Assembly (NCBI RefSeq): GCF_017094505.1
Contig: NZ_CP064787.1
Span: forward strand, 1,798,001-1,862,000
Direction: 5' to 3'
Length of the DNA: 64,000 nt
DNA from: Halapricum desulfuricans
Lineage (GTDB): Archaea; Halobacteriota; Halobacteria; Halobacteriales; Haloarculaceae
In this document: positions 7,646 to 16,852 of the stretch, piece after piece
Position numbering within the stretch: position 1 is the stretch's first letter
Layout: the number at the start of each line of letters is the position of its first letter
Translations under genes and position numbers: made by a program
Notes under the pieces: generated by a model
What the model was told of the DNA's origin: nothing
The model's database searches: none
The model's input: only the letters and a program-made list of their open reading frames with translations

Positions 7646-10600
7646 TCAGTCCTTGATCCAGCCGCAGTCCCCCCTGCTCGGCTCCGGTCCCGTGTCCGGA
7701 TACGGACCGGCACAGCCGTAGCGGTTTCCCGACGCTTCACCGATGCCGTACTTCCCTCTTGGGACTTTCATGTGACTGGGTACGACCACCGCGACGAGCG
7801 TGTCACTCTCGAAGTCGATCGGCGTGACCGAGCCGACAGTCATCCGGCCGTCGGCAAGTTCGAGTTCGACCTCCCGGTCGTCTCGAATGTATCGGATCGG
7901 CTCCGATGTCGCGGGATCGCTGACGTCCGCCCCGAGTTCGAACCGGGCGTACTCGCCGTCGACCTGCAGGTTCCAGGTGCTCAGTGTCGCATACCAGTAA
8001 CCGGGCCACGGGACCAGCGGTAGCCCCGGTCGCGGCAGGACGAGATTGTCGTGTTTCGCCACCAACGGGCCGTGTTCGACATCGTCGTCGAGGTCAGTGA
8101 ACCCGGCCCCGGACGCGCGCACGGCCGGTACGTCCGTTCGGTTTACCGTCGTCGCTTCCAGATACGTTGGCGAGGCGTCGATCGTGAGCGCCACGTCGTC
8201 GTACAGCGGCGACCCCTCGAAGTCCGCGTCTCCCGACAGCTCCACGTCGCCGGCGATCGCCTTCTGTGCGAATCTGACGACCTCCGCGATATTACCGTCG
8301 ACGCCGTCAAGCGGCCCCATCACGCCGTCATTGGCCTGGTTTTTGGTATCTGTTGCGGCGTCGTCGAATTTGTTCGTCCACTCGATGACGCTATCGAGAT
8401 AGACGTTGAAAGCCTCGGCCCGAACCTTCGCCTTGGGGTTGGCGTACCGTTCGCCCGGATCGTCGCCGTAGATCAACTCTGGTTTGCGGTCGGTGATGTT
8501 CTCCCGCATCTCCACGAGGATCGGGTCGTCGTCGACGAAGGCGGTCGGACCGGCTTCGGTCGGCGGAACCTCGTCTTTGATCGTCCCCCGGATCTCGTCC
8601 GCCTCGTCCCGGAGCCACGACTGGAGCGTTCCGTTCTCGTCTTCGTCGAGTATGACCGGTTCGAAGGTGTCGGTCTCGTGCGTGATCGCCCGCATGTTGT
8701 CTCCGGAAACGATAGTTTCCGTGTCGATTTCGTCGTCCAGTTTCGCTTCGAAATCGGTCTGCGTGGAAAGATCGACGCCGAACACCCTCTCGAGAGCGCG
8801 CCGCGGGACGCGCTCGAAGTTCGGAACGTCGGCCGGGCCGACGTCACCGCCGCTCTCGTATGCGTGTTCGATGCCGTTGTCGTCGACCTGCGTATGTCGG
8901 CTGTGTCTCGCGTCGATGTCGACGTCCGACTCGAAGGTCACCTCGCGGGTAGCTGTCGTGGTCGTCCTGTTGACGGTGGCATTTTGCCCCCGCCCTTCGA
9001 CACGTCGCCACTGCCGGACGTGTCTGAGTTCGTTTTCGATCGTGACGGTCACGTCGCGCAGGTCTGTCCACGTGTCCCCCTCGATGTTCCTGCTCGGCCC
9101 TTCCTCGATCGCGACGTCTACCGCGCCCGGGTCGACGACCTCGTAGCGTCGTTCATCCCGGATTTCGGTCCAGTTGTCTCCGGGTGGTTCCGGTGCGCGG
9201 GGTCGCGACTGATCGCTGGTCACGCTTTCACTGGGGTCGACCTCGACGTCGTAGACGTGATCGATCACCTCGGCGAACGTCGTATCGGGGTCGAGACTCA
9301 TATCCCCCATATTCTGACGCTCGATGCTGTCTGACCCCTCGATATTTTCGTTGGCCTCGTCCCACGCGGCGTCGGCTTCAGCGTCTTCGTCGCTTCCGGG
9401 CGGCCACTCGACGCCGACGTCATCGAGATTCCGCAATCTGTCCACTGTCTCTCCGTAGCGGATCTCGTAGTACGCGGCGTCGGCGAAGAGATCGACCGGG
9501 ATCTCGACGCCAGTCGAGACCTTGCCGGTCTGCTTTTTGATGAATCGCTCCGTTATGTCCCGGATGCTCGGCGGGTCCCCGAGTTCACCTTCGGAGCCAC
9601 CCATCATGTATCGCGTCGCCCGACAGAGCGTGTCCTCGTTTATTTGCATACCCTGACCCGGCGACGACCGGTTCGTGGCGTTTGCGAGTGCGGATCGGTT
9701 CAGCCCCCACGTGTTCGCAAGCGTACTCGTGTTCGCTTTTTGCTTTGAGACGGCGTCATAGACCTTGTAGCCGGTCGCCAGCGCGAAACAGGTCTTCCGC
9801 TCGCGACGGATCCGATCGACGGCCGGATCGGTCGTCCCGAACGTCGACTCCTGCACGTCGAACGCCGCGAGGTTAGCCAGGATTTCGGTCGATCGACTGT
9901 CGTGGATCGGCTCGAAGGCACGATCCCACCGTTTCGGCCCGAACCGATCGAAGTACGTCTTCGCCCAGGAGACGGGGTACTGCCGGACCGCGAACTTCGC
10001 TCCGTAGCCGTACCCGAGGTCGTGTTCGGAGTCGAACTGCTCGAAGAAGCCGGCATTGAGCCGTCGTTCGTATTCCTGACTCTTCTCGTGCATCTCGAAG
10101 ACGGTCGTGGGAACAGTCAGATCGAACGTCCGTCGGACTGTCTCGCGCGTCTTCCCGTCTTCGACAGCGAGGCTGACGTCCTCGATCGTCACGTTGACGA
10201 CGCCGGTTTCGAGGTCACTGTCGTAATAGCCGGCTGTCACCTTCACGCGGTCGAGGCCCGCCTCGATGCTGTCGGCGTCCCCTTCGATCGGCGGGAGCGA
10301 GGCAGTCGCAGTCACGCCGTCGCCGAGGTGCTGTTCGGTCAGAGAGAGCTTCTCTCTCGCAGCCAGATAGATCCGCAGTCTGGCGTAGTGCCGGAACGTC
10401 TCGTCTGGATTCCCCCCATCGATAGCCCTCCCCAGCGCCGTCCCCGACGCATTGGTCACCGGCGCGGCTGCCGCGTCTCTGAGCCCCGTCGTCGCCGCGT
10501 CACGAAGCGTCAAGTGTGTCGTGGTCTCGACCCGGTCGAATGCCCTTGCGACATCGACGTCGGCACTGGGTTCCTCTCGAGTCTGTAGCGACACGACGGC

Positions 10601-10702
10601 CGCGGAACTCGCCACGAGCAGTACGACGCCGATCAGCGCGAACGGAACTCGACCGCGATCGCTCTCCGCCAGCGTGACTGATGAACTCTGTCTCCCCCTC
10701 AT
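7646..10702 (-). CDS. Large exported pilin-locus protein (DUF7286-like)
   Basis: A GTG start 9 nt upstream (10711) is possible, but the ATG at 10702 overlaps the stop of the preceding gene as ATGA, the usual coupling signal, and gives 1018 residues (MRGRQSSSVTLAE). A single N-terminal membrane segment (VPFALIGVVLLVASSAAVVSL) precedes about 970 acidic extracellular residues with many N-X-S/T sequons. The layout matches the very large proteins of haloarchaeal Tad-like secretion or pilus clusters (DUF7286 in my memory). Those clusters also encode a secretion ATPase and membrane platform, which are absent here. I infer a surface or pseudopilus-associated role; function is unproven. Confidence 0.7.
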   Translation of the reverse strand: MRGRQSSSVTLAESDRGRVPFALIGVVLLVASSAAVVSLQTREEPSADVDVARAFDRVETTTHLTLRDAATTGLRDAAAAPVTNASGTALGRAIDGGNPDETFRHYARLRIYLAAREKLSLTEQHLGDGVTATASLPPIEGDADSIEAGLDRVKVTAGYYDSDLETGVVNVTIEDVSLAVEDGKTRETVRRTFDLTVPTTVFEMHEKSQEYERRLNAGFFEQFDSEHDLGYGYGAKFAVRQYPVSWAKTYFDRFGPKRWDRAFEPIHDSRSTEILANLAAFDVQESTFGTTDPAVDRIRRERKTCFALATGYKVYDAVSKQKANTSTLANTWGLNRSALANATNRSSPGQGMQINEDTLCRATRYMMGGSEGELGDPPSIRDITERFIKKQTGKVSTGVEIPVDLFADAAYYEIRYGETVDRLRNLDDVGVEWPPGSDEDAEADAAWDEANENIEGSDSIERQNMGDMSLDPDTTFAEVIDHVYDVEVDPSESVTSDQSRPRAPEPPGDNWTEIRDERRYEVVDPGAVDVAIEEGPSRNIEGDTWTDLRDVTVTIENELRHVRQWRRVEGRGQNATVNRTTTTATREVTFESDVDIDARHSRHTQVDDNGIEHAYESGGDVGPADVPNFERVPRRALERVFGVDLSTQTDFEAKLDDEIDTETIVSGDNMRAITHETDTFEPVILDEDENGTLQSWLRDEADEIRGTIKDEVPPTEAGPTAFVDDDPILVEMRENITDRKPELIYGDDPGERYANPKAKVRAEAFNVYLDSVIEWTNKFDDAATDTKNQANDGVMGPLDGVDGNIAEVVRFAQKAIAGDVELSGDADFEGSPLYDDVALTIDASPTYLEATTVNRTDVPAVRASGAGFTDLDDDVEHGPLVAKHDNLVLPRPGLPLVPWPGYWYATLSTWNLQVDGEYARFELGADVSDPATSEPIRYIRDDREVELELADGRMTVGSVTPIDFESDTLVAVVVPSHMKVPRGKYGIGEASGNRYGCAGPYPDTGPEPSRGDCGWIKD

Positions 10703-11715
10703 CGTTCCCACACCCGTATTGTGACGACCACGTCTTCGATCGACGACGTGTCGGCGAACGACGCCATTTCGTCGTCGGGGTATCGCTCTTCTAGATCTGC
10801 CCCGATAGTCTGTTTCAACCCGTCGGCCCCGCCGGCGAAGTCTGTCACACCGTCCGCACCACGGGCGAGATAGGCGTTGGCTTTCGTCGCGTTGGCTCCG
10901 TTTCTACTCAGGGCATTCCCCTCGTCGTCGGGATCGAGATTGTGATACGTGTCGTCACTGTCGATCAATCCGGCACCGTCGTCAAGTTCGTTCAGTATCG
11001 CCTTCAGACGGAGATACCTGTAGAGAGTCAGGTCCCGCCGGAACCACTGTCCTTCGATCGCGGCCTGCGTCTCACTCGCCGGGAAGTACCGCTCAACGAT
11101 CACCTCGGCGAGAACCCCCGCCGCCTGTTCGTGTCCGTCCGCGTAGCTCTCCATGTATTCGGCTTCGGCCGCCTCCGCGACCGGGTCCACCCCGCTCGGA
11201 ACGCGAAGCGTCGCGAGTTGCACGTTTGCGTCCCCCGGCGGCGGAGAGCCATACGTTTCTGTGGCCGTGATCGACGCCCCCTCGTAGGGTTGCCACCGGG
11301 CGGTGACGTATGCGCTGTATCCCGTTCCGGTCAACGCCTCCATCAGAGCCCCTTCGACGGCATCGGAATAGACCGCCCCTTCTTTCGTCAACTGCCGGCC
11401 CTCGATCGTCACGTTGAGCATCGCGCTACTCGCGATCAGTTCGGCGACCGATCCGTGTCGCTGCCGTCGGAAGACGCCCTCGTCGTACGTTTCGTCGCGG
11501 AAATCGACGTCGTCGACGTGGCCGACGATCGGCTCCAGCGAGTAACTCACGTTCGCCGTCGAGACGGACACCGCTTCGGCGACGTGATCGGACGCTCCCG
11601 GATTCGTCTCGGGCCGGTCGTCCGCGAGGAAGAACGCGACGACGAAGACGCTCGCGGAGACGAGCAACAGCGCGAGCGTCGCGTCGACGACTGTCGAGAC
11701 CCCCCGAACCTTCAT
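10699..11715 (-). CDS. Pseudopilin-like exported protein (DUF7284-like)
   Basis: A 338-residue protein starting MKVRGVSTVVDATLALLLVS. The short basic head and one hydrophobic segment (residues 8-30) resemble class III (pilin-type) signal regions, as in TadE-like proteins of haloarchaeal Tad clusters. The rest is an acidic extracytoplasmic domain. Its stop overlaps the start of the 1018-residue gene by 4 nt, so the two are translationally coupled and probably act together. No secretion ATPase, TadC or prepilin peptidase lies nearby, so export must depend on genes elsewhere. Confidence 0.68.
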   Translation of the reverse strand: MKVRGVSTVVDATLALLLVSASVFVVAFFLADDRPETNPGASDHVAEAVSVSTANVSYSLEPIVGHVDDVDFRDETYDEGVFRRQRHGSVAELIASSAMLNVTIEGRQLTKEGAVYSDAVEGALMEALTGTGYSAYVTARWQPYEGASITATETYGSPPPGDANVQLATLRVPSGVDPVAEAAEAEYMESYADGHEQAAGVLAEVIVERYFPASETQAAIEGQWFRRDLTLYRYLRLKAILNELDDGAGLIDSDDTYHNLDPDDEGNALSRNGANATKANAYLARGADGVTDFAGGADGLKQTIGADLEERYPDDEMASFADTSSIEDVVVTIRVWER

Positions 11716-11814
11716 AGTACCTGCTCCACTCCCCCTGCTTCGGAACGATCCATACCGTGTCTCCTCCCGTGACCGTATTTAAATATCAGCGTGAGGGACG
11801 ACGCCCATCTGGTC

Positions 11815-11896
11815 ATAGTGACCGTTGTAAGTCTGTTCTGGATCGGCCGCACGAAGCCGTGCGGTCGCACCGGTAAATCGTTACAACGGTCACTAT
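11815..11896. mobile_element. 82-bp MITE-like element, perfect 16-bp terminal inverted repeats
   Basis: The ends are ATAGTGACCGTTGTAA and its exact reverse complement. A second internal palindrome (CCGCAC...GTGCGG) lies at the centre, so the whole element can fold into one long hairpin. It encodes nothing, and I see no convincing target-site duplication. It lies between the upstream end of the pilin-like operon and the 3' end of the sequon-rich secreted protein gene. A decayed relative lies at 15351-15431. Confidence 0.8.
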
Positions 11897-11993
11897 CAGT
11901 GGTTGGTAAAAATACGTCGTACGGATCGATGCGAATTTTTCGTGCTCCCGTTACCCGGGACCGGAGATTTCCACGAGCGGACAGTCAACGGTG

Positions 11994-12833
11994 TTATCGG
12001 CCGCCCCCGGCGTGTTCCGGCGGACCGCGTCGGCGGTCACTTTCCTCGTTGTCCTTTTCGTCGCTCTCCTCGTCTTCGCCACTCCACGGCCCGATGTCCT
12101 CGGGCGGCCCCTGCGTCTTGTTCTCGGGCGGTCCGGCGTGTTCTGGCGGTCCCTGCGTCTTGTCTTCCGGCGGACCTTGGGTCACGTTCTCCGGCGGCCC
12201 CTGCGTCTTGTTCTCGGGCGGTCCGGCGTGTTCCGGCGGCCCCTGTCCGGGATTGAACGTCGTCACGAACGAGGCGACCGTCTGGCCCATCGGGCCGGAG
12301 ACGTTCTCGCCCATGATCGTGTGCACGAACGAACTGACGTACAGCCCGAACGGGTCGCTGTCGTTGACGGTGACGTTGCTGTAATCCGCTGTTCCGTTGT
12401 CGACGGTGACACCGAGGTCGATGTCGAACGGATCGGTTTCGTTGTTCTCGGTTTCGTTTTCGTCACGTTCAGTCTCGTTGTTCTCGGTGTGGTTTTCGAC
12501 GATCGACTCGGCGACCAGTCCGGTCGTCGACGACGCCGAAGCGTTGTCTGCGACGGCAGTGACGGTCACCGTAACGTTCTCTTCGGGTGCCGAGAGTTCG
12601 ACAAGGCCGTCGTCGTCAGTCGTGTACTCTCCCGCCGCCGTGTAGGTTCCGTTACCGTCGTCGACAGTAACGTCGGCATCTGCGACGCTACTGTTGTTCT
12701 GTGTCACGGCGACCGTGACGTCGTCTCCGTCCTGAGTGACTGACACGCCCAGATCCGCAGCTGTCGCCGGTCCGACGACCGAGAGAGCCAGACCGACGGC
12801 CGCGAGGACTGTCAGAAGCTGTTTCGCGTACAT
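11994..12833 (-). CDS. Secreted sequon-rich protein with Gly-Pro-Pro-Glu repeats
   Basis: I start this at the ATG at 12833 (MYAKQLLTVLAAVGLAL), not the longer ATG at 12863, because the longer start lies inside a TATA-like motif (CTTTATG, 12861-12867) centred about 30 nt before 12833. The 279-residue product has a Sec signal peptide ending near ATAAD. An Ig-like segment with many N-X-S/T sequons follows (VTVDDGNGTYTAAGEYTTD is typical), then a linker dense in NET/NHT sequons. Last comes a tail of about seven QGPPE-type repeats, several carrying NKT or NVT sequons, ending in charged residues. It looks like a mucin-like secreted or cell-surface glycoprotein. No C-terminal anchor is visible. I recognise no family. 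Confidence 0.7.
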   Translation of the reverse strand: MYAKQLLTVLAAVGLALSVVGPATAADLGVSVTQDGDDVTVAVTQNNSSVADADVTVDDGNGTYTAAGEYTTDDDGLVELSAPEENVTVTVTAVADNASASSTTGLVAESIVENHTENNETERDENETENNETDPFDIDLGVTVDNGTADYSNVTVNDSDPFGLYVSSFVHTIMGENVSGPMGQTVASFVTTFNPGQGPPEHAGPPENKTQGPPENVTQGPPEDKTQGPPEHAGPPENKTQGPPEDIGPWSGEDEESDEKDNEESDRRRGPPEHAGGGR

Positions 12834-13078
12834 CTCGTCTCGTATTCTCGGCCGTACGCTCATAAAGCCGGAATCCCGTTCACTCCGTTCGTCGAGTGTA
12901 TCGATACCACTCTACCGGCCCAAAATCTGTTTCACTGTTCAAAGCTATTTTAGAGAGTTTATTTCATAATTGGTAATAATTGACTTGAAAGAAGGGGACA
13001 AGACCTATCTAGAAGTTACAATAATGTAGATTATAAAAACGACGAAGCTTTTTCTGCTGTCGCTGCGCAGTAGGTGAC
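12834..13078. other. AT-rich divergent intergenic region
   Basis: No gene is visible in these 245 bp. The stretch from about 12910 to 13045 is far richer in A and T than the surrounding genome and contains TAATT and TTATA tracts. TATA-like motifs serve both sides: CTTTATG (12861-12867) for the secreted protein and ATTATAAAAA (near 13031-13041) for the gene starting at 13079. A small palindrome CACTC...GAGTG lies near 12881-12898. Confidence 0.7.
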
Positions 13079-13654
13079 GTGACAGATACGTTGCCGGTCC
13101 ACGTCAACCGGGATCGACTACACGGGCTCGAGGTCCCGAACGAGGTCGAGGTGAGCGGGTCGTTCGACGTGGTCCTGCAGAACCACGGGGAGTCGGTCCA
13201 CGTTCACCTGCATCTCGACGATGCGCTCTCCGAGGTCGCGACGCTCGCGGCGAACAACCACCACGTGGCAAGCGACTCGACGCGGCGCGTCACCGTCGAC
13301 GTGTCGGGATCCGGACCGGCCCGTGGGAAACTCAAAGTCGTCACTGCCTACGGTGCGACGACCCGGTATGTAGACGTCGTGCTCACAGAGCCCGAACACG
13401 AACCGCGAGACATCACCGTCGACGAATCGCTCTCGAAACCACAGCCGCGGAACACCTCTTCACGGTCAGGTACAACGGACACGGACGTGTCTGATCTCCC
13501 CCTCCGCCCCGAGATTGCTGTCCTCGGACTCGGTGCCGTCGCGCTGGTGATCGCCGCCGTCGCCGCGCTCGTGCTCGACAATACCGTCGTTGTGCTGGGA
13601 TCGCTCGTCGTTCTCGCGGGCGTCCTCGTTGCTGTCTATCAACTCGTTCGGTAG
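13079..13654 (+). CDS. Membrane protein with N-terminal beta domain (DUF7524-like)
   Basis: A GTG-initiated ORF of 191 residues. Residues 1-110 look like a beta-sandwich domain rich in His and Asp (VHVHLHLDDALSEVATLAANNHHVAS), followed by a charged linker and two C-terminal membrane helices (IAVLGLGAVALVIAAVAALVL and VVVLGSLVVLAGVLVAVYQLV). The TATA box at about 13031-13041 and a GGTG motif just before the GTG support this start. It resembles the haloarchaeal DUF7524 family (from memory). Function is unknown; the topology puts the soluble domain on one side of the membrane, held by a C-terminal hairpin. Confidence 0.68.
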   Translation: MTDTLPVHVNRDRLHGLEVPNEVEVSGSFDVVLQNHGESVHVHLHLDDALSEVATLAANNHHVASDSTRRVTVDVSGSGPARGKLKVVTAYGATTRYVDVVLTEPEHEPRDITVDESLSKPQPRNTSSRSGTTDTDVSDLPLRPEIAVLGLGAVALVIAAVAALVLDNTVVVLGSLVVLAGVLVAVYQLVR

Positions 13655-13724
13655 TTGCCAGCTCCAGAAGATCGTCTGCGGCCGGTCCGAGCGGGCAGAA
13701 GTCGCCAAGCGCCGCGTGCGTCGA

Positions 13725-14690
13725 TCAGTCGTGAGTCGCGGACACCATGTTCTCGGTCACCGATTCAGGGCGAGGGCCCCGCGTTGAAGCGTCTTCCGGC
13801 ACCGCGCTGACGGCGTAAAACGTCGTCTCCGGATCGCGGTGTTTGCGCCAGTGCCACCAGGTCTTGGCGATCAGATAGAGCTTGCGGGCTCGACCGAGGT
13901 TCGCGTCCCGGTCGATCGTGTTGAAATCGACCTGACGGATCTTCCGGTGATGGTCGGCATACAGAACGGCAGCGAGCAATACTGCGAACTGACAGTCGTC
14001 CGGGAGATATTGAATGCCGGCGACACCGTCACGGTAGAGCCGGTCAGTACGGGCCATTTCGGCACGCATCGCGGCCTTGAGCGATTCGGTGGCCCGGCGC
14101 TTGACGATGTCGTCCTCGCAGGCCCCGAACTGTTCGAGCGTCTCCAACGGAAGATAGATCCGACCGTACTCGGAGATGTCTTCGCCGACGTCACGCAGGA
14201 AGTTCGAGAGCTGGAACGCTTCTGCCAGCGACGCCGCGTGTGGCCGTGCCGTCTCCTTCTGCTCGGGATCCATCACGTCCAGCATCATGTTGCCGACGGC
14301 GACGGCCGACCCGCGCATGTACGCCTCGAGGTCCTCGTACGTCTCGTAGCGGTCCCGCTCGATGTCCTGTTCCATCGCGTCGATGAAGGCGTTCACGTCG
14401 GCGTCCCGAATCGGAGTCTGTTCGCGCAACGACTGAAACGCCGACAGGACGTCGTCGTCGGCAGGCTCTTCGCCGAGTGCCTTTGCACGGAACGATTCGA
14501 GTCGTTCGTACTGCGCTTCGGGCGGGAGACTGTCGGCCTGATCGACGACCTCGTCGGCAATCCGAAAGAACCCATAGAGGACGTAGGTAGGTTTGCGAAT
14601 TCGCTCGGGGAGCAATCGCGTGGCGTAGTAGAACGTCTTGCCGGTCTGCCTGTGGATTTCCTTGCTCGTAGTGATATTGTCGTCTAGCAT
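13725..14690 (-). CDS. crtB: Phytoene/squalene synthase family (phytoene synthase)
   Basis: A 321-residue head-to-head prenyl synthase that should join two geranylgeranyl diphosphates to phytoene, the first committed step to bacterioruberin and retinal. The first Asp-rich motif is ADEVVDQAD (near residue 47) and the second is LRDVGED (near residue 165), both needed for Mg-diphosphate binding; YGRIYLPLETLEQFG follows as usual. Length and spacing suit CrtB. No other carotenoid gene adjoins it, so the pathway is dispersed. It converges with the DUF7524-like gene. Confidence 0.9.
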   Translation of the reverse strand: MLDDNITTSKEIHRQTGKTFYYATRLLPERIRKPTYVLYGFFRIADEVVDQADSLPPEAQYERLESFRAKALGEEPADDDVLSAFQSLREQTPIRDADVNAFIDAMEQDIERDRYETYEDLEAYMRGSAVAVGNMMLDVMDPEQKETARPHAASLAEAFQLSNFLRDVGEDISEYGRIYLPLETLEQFGACEDDIVKRRATESLKAAMRAEMARTDRLYRDGVAGIQYLPDDCQFAVLLAAVLYADHHRKIRQVDFNTIDRDANLGRARKLYLIAKTWWHWRKHRDPETTFYAVSAVPEDASTRGPRPESVTENMVSATHD

Positions 14691-14865
14691 CGAGATCGAG
14701 GGGTGTTGATTCTTACTGGGGGCGACACACAGTTAGCTCTTTGCCTGACAGAAACCGACACCGGGAACGGAGACGCCTCGAGGGGTTCGTGTTGCAACGG
14801 TGCCCGCATATACGCGGGCCACAAGAATAAGTCGAACACCCAAATGGTTCGGGCGACGCGAGCGG

Positions 14866-15117
14866 TCACGGGGCGCGCTGACCGGGCCGGGGCGGATTCA
14901 CGAACAGCGCGTCAACGACCGCGATCGCGCTGAACACGCCCCCGAGACCGATAGCCACCTGCACTGAAATCGGCGACAGATGTCCGAACACCACCGCACT
15001 GAAAAACGCCAGCGGAATAGCCACGAGGACGACGTCGTACCGACTCAAATCGGGGCCCGTCGCGCGTGTCTCTGACTGCTGTTCGGCCGGTTCGACGTAC
15101 CTGTCGCTCGTAGCCAT
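14866..15117 (-). CDS. Small two-helix membrane protein
   Basis: Beginning at the ATG at 15117 (MATSDRYVEPAEQQSETRAT), this 83-residue protein has a charged N-terminus, then two membrane helices (VVLVAIPLAFFSAVVFG and VQVAIGLGGVFSAIAVVDALFV) and a proline-rich basic end. Such small integral membrane proteins are common in haloarchaea and have no known function. It is upstream of crtB in the same direction but 175 bp away; that gap holds a GCCCGC/GCGGGC hairpin (14802-14819) and no gene. Confidence 0.62.
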   Translation of the reverse strand: MATSDRYVEPAEQQSETRATGPDLSRYDVVLVAIPLAFFSAVVFGHLSPISVQVAIGLGGVFSAIAVVDALFVNPPRPGQRAP

Positions 15118-15427
15118 TCTCAACACACCTCCTCACGTAGTACTATGAACGATTCCGACTAAAAACTTACGTCGATATACTTCTCCGAACACACGTAGCA
15201 CCTTCGGAGAACCCATATACTGACATAGCTGATAGTTGACGTATAATCTGGAAATATAACTCCTAAGGAATTCTATGAGTTGTGTCGATAGCGCCTCCGC
15301 TAAGGGCTATATGTGACGGTCAGTGAAAGCGCATGTCCGCGGACCCAGTCGTGGTGACCGTTGTATCTTTGTTCCGTGTCGCTCACACGACGAGCAGTCA
15401 GCGTGACTGGTGAATCCACAACGACGC
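15118..15427. other. 310-bp intergenic region with orphan promoter
   Basis: The first 190 bp are AT-rich with several TATA-like stretches (for example AAATATAAC near 15254), some probably serving the small membrane protein gene. On the plus strand GCTATATG (about 15306-15313) stands roughly 24 nt before an ATG at 15333 that opens only a 26-codon ORF, read straight into the decayed MITE at 15351-15431. This looks like a promoter and gene start whose body has been lost. Confidence 0.55.
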
Positions 15428-15431
15428 CTAC
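15351..15431. mobile_element. Decayed copy of the 82-bp MITE over the gdh stop codon
   Basis: The left 25 bases match the 82-bp element at 11815 at about 21 positions, beginning GTGGTGACCGTTGTA. At the expected distance (81 rather than 82 bp) a degraded right end occurs (CCACAACGACGCCTAC against TTACAACGGTCACTAT). The right end overlaps the TAG stop of the glutamate dehydrogenase gene. This is a homology judgement by eye. Confidence 0.5.
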
Positions 15432-16684
15432 GGGAAAAGGCCGGACTTCTCGGCGGCGTCGAGCACGCGCTGGATCGAGACGGTGTACATCGCAGTCCGG
15501 AAGTTCGGCGTGCCGTGCTCCTCGTAGGCGGTCGTCATGGCGTCAAAGGCGTCAGTGATGAGCCGTTCGAGCTCCTCGTTGACCCGCTGTTCGGTCCAGG
15601 CGAAGCGCTGGCGGTTCTGCACCCACTCGAAGTACGAGACCGTTACTCCGCCGGCGTTTGCCAGGATGTCGGGGACGACATAGACGTCACGGTCGGCGAG
15701 CACGTCGTCGGCGTCGGGCGTGAGCGGGCCGTTGGCCGCCTCGACGATCACGTCGGCCGACACGTCCTCAGCGAGGTCGGCGTCGATGGCGTTCTCCAGT
15801 GCCGCGGGCACGAGGATGTCGACGTCCAGTGTCAGTAGCTCCTCGTTGGTCAGCCGCCGGCTCGCACCCTCGTAGCCGACGACGCTGCCCGTCTCGGACT
15901 TGTGCTCTTTGACCGCGCGAGCGTCGAGCCCGTCTGGATCGTAGACGGCTCCGCTGGAGTCGCTGACTGCGACGACGTCCGCGCCCTGATCCTCGATCAA
16001 CCGCGCGCCGATCGACCCGGCGTTGCCGTAGCCCTGCACCGCGACAGTCGCCTCGGAGATGTCCCGGTCGAGGTACTCGAACGCTTCCCGGGCGGTGATG
16101 CTGACCGACCGCCCCGTCGCCTCGACGCGGCCCTCGCTGCCGCCGTTGTCAAGCGACTTGCCGGTGACGACGCCGGGCTCAGTCGTGTCTTCCAGCGTCT
16201 CGTAGGTATCCTTGATCCAGTCCATCTCCTGCTGGCCGGTGTTGACGTCGGGGGCGGGGATGTCCTTGTCCTCGCCGATCAGCGGTCGCAGTTCCTTTGC
16301 GAAGGCTCGAGTGATCCGTTCGAGTTCTGACTCGCTGTACTCGGAGGGGTCGATCTCGATGCCGCCCTTGCCGCCGCCGTAGGGGACGTCGACGGCCGCA
16401 CACTTGTAGACCATCCAGCCCGAGAGCGCCTTCACTTCCGCGCGGTTGACGCCCGGGTGATACCGGATCCCGCCCTTGTATGGGCCGCGGTCGCCGTTGA
16501 ACTCCGAGCGATAGGCGCGGAACGTCTCGATCGACCCGTCGTCCATCTCGACCGACAGCGTCGTCTCGAGCACGCGTTCGGGCTGTTTGAGCCGCTCGAT
16601 CATCCCCTCGTCGGCGTCGAGGTATTCGGCCGCGTCGTCTACCTGCTCCTGTAAACTCTCGAATGGGTTTACTTCGTCCACCAT
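15428..16684 (-). CDS. gdh: Glutamate dehydrogenase (Glu/Leu/Phe/Val family)
   Basis: A 418-residue dehydrogenase interconverting glutamate and 2-oxoglutarate plus ammonium. Seen in order: [17 protein letters not shown] (substrate and oligomer contacts), [19 protein letters not shown] with the catalytic-site Lys, and [14 protein letters not shown] with the catalytic Asp. The Rossmann motif [14 protein letters not shown] follows and [20 protein letters not shown] lies near the end. Haloarchaea usually have several paralogues; which cofactor is used cannot be read with certainty. The stop codon lies inside the decayed MITE. It is divergent from the archaetidylserine decarboxylase gene. Confidence 0.93.
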   Translation of the reverse strand: MVDEVNPFESLQEQVDDAAEYLDADEGMIERLKQPERVLETTLSVEMDDGSIETFRAYRSEFNGDRGPYKGGIRYHPGVNRAEVKALSGWMVYKCAAVDVPYGGGKGGIEIDPSEYSESELERITRAFAKELRPLIGEDKDIPAPDVNTGQQEMDWIKDTYETLEDTTEPGVVTGKSLDNGGSEGRVEATGRSVSITAREAFEYLDRDISEATVAVQGYGNAGSIGARLIEDQGADVVAVSDSSGAVYDPDGLDARAVKEHKSETGSVVGYEGASRRLTNEELLTLDVDILVPAALENAIDADLAEDVSADVIVEAANGPLTPDADDVLADRDVYVVPDILANAGGVTVSYFEWVQNRQRFAWTEQRVNEELERLITDAFDAMTTAYEEHGTPNFRTAMYTVSIQRVLDAAEKSGLFP

Positions 16685-16852
16685 ATCCTACCGGAAATCG
16701 ACGACTGGCAAAAAGTTACCGTTCTCTCCCACATCCCGATAAACGATTGAACATTTCCCAGAGAGGTGCCAGTGGCGCCGTTTCGCATTGGGTCCGCAGT
16801 ACACATGGCGAGGTCGAATCGCTTAAGCGGCTGTCACCACCCATGGACGAGT

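Noticed and set aside
14802-14819. GCCCGC/GCGGGC hairpin considered as part of a tRNA
   Set aside because: There is no cloverleaf around it: no T-arm GGTTC, no anticodon arm and no acceptor pairing. It is only a small hairpin.
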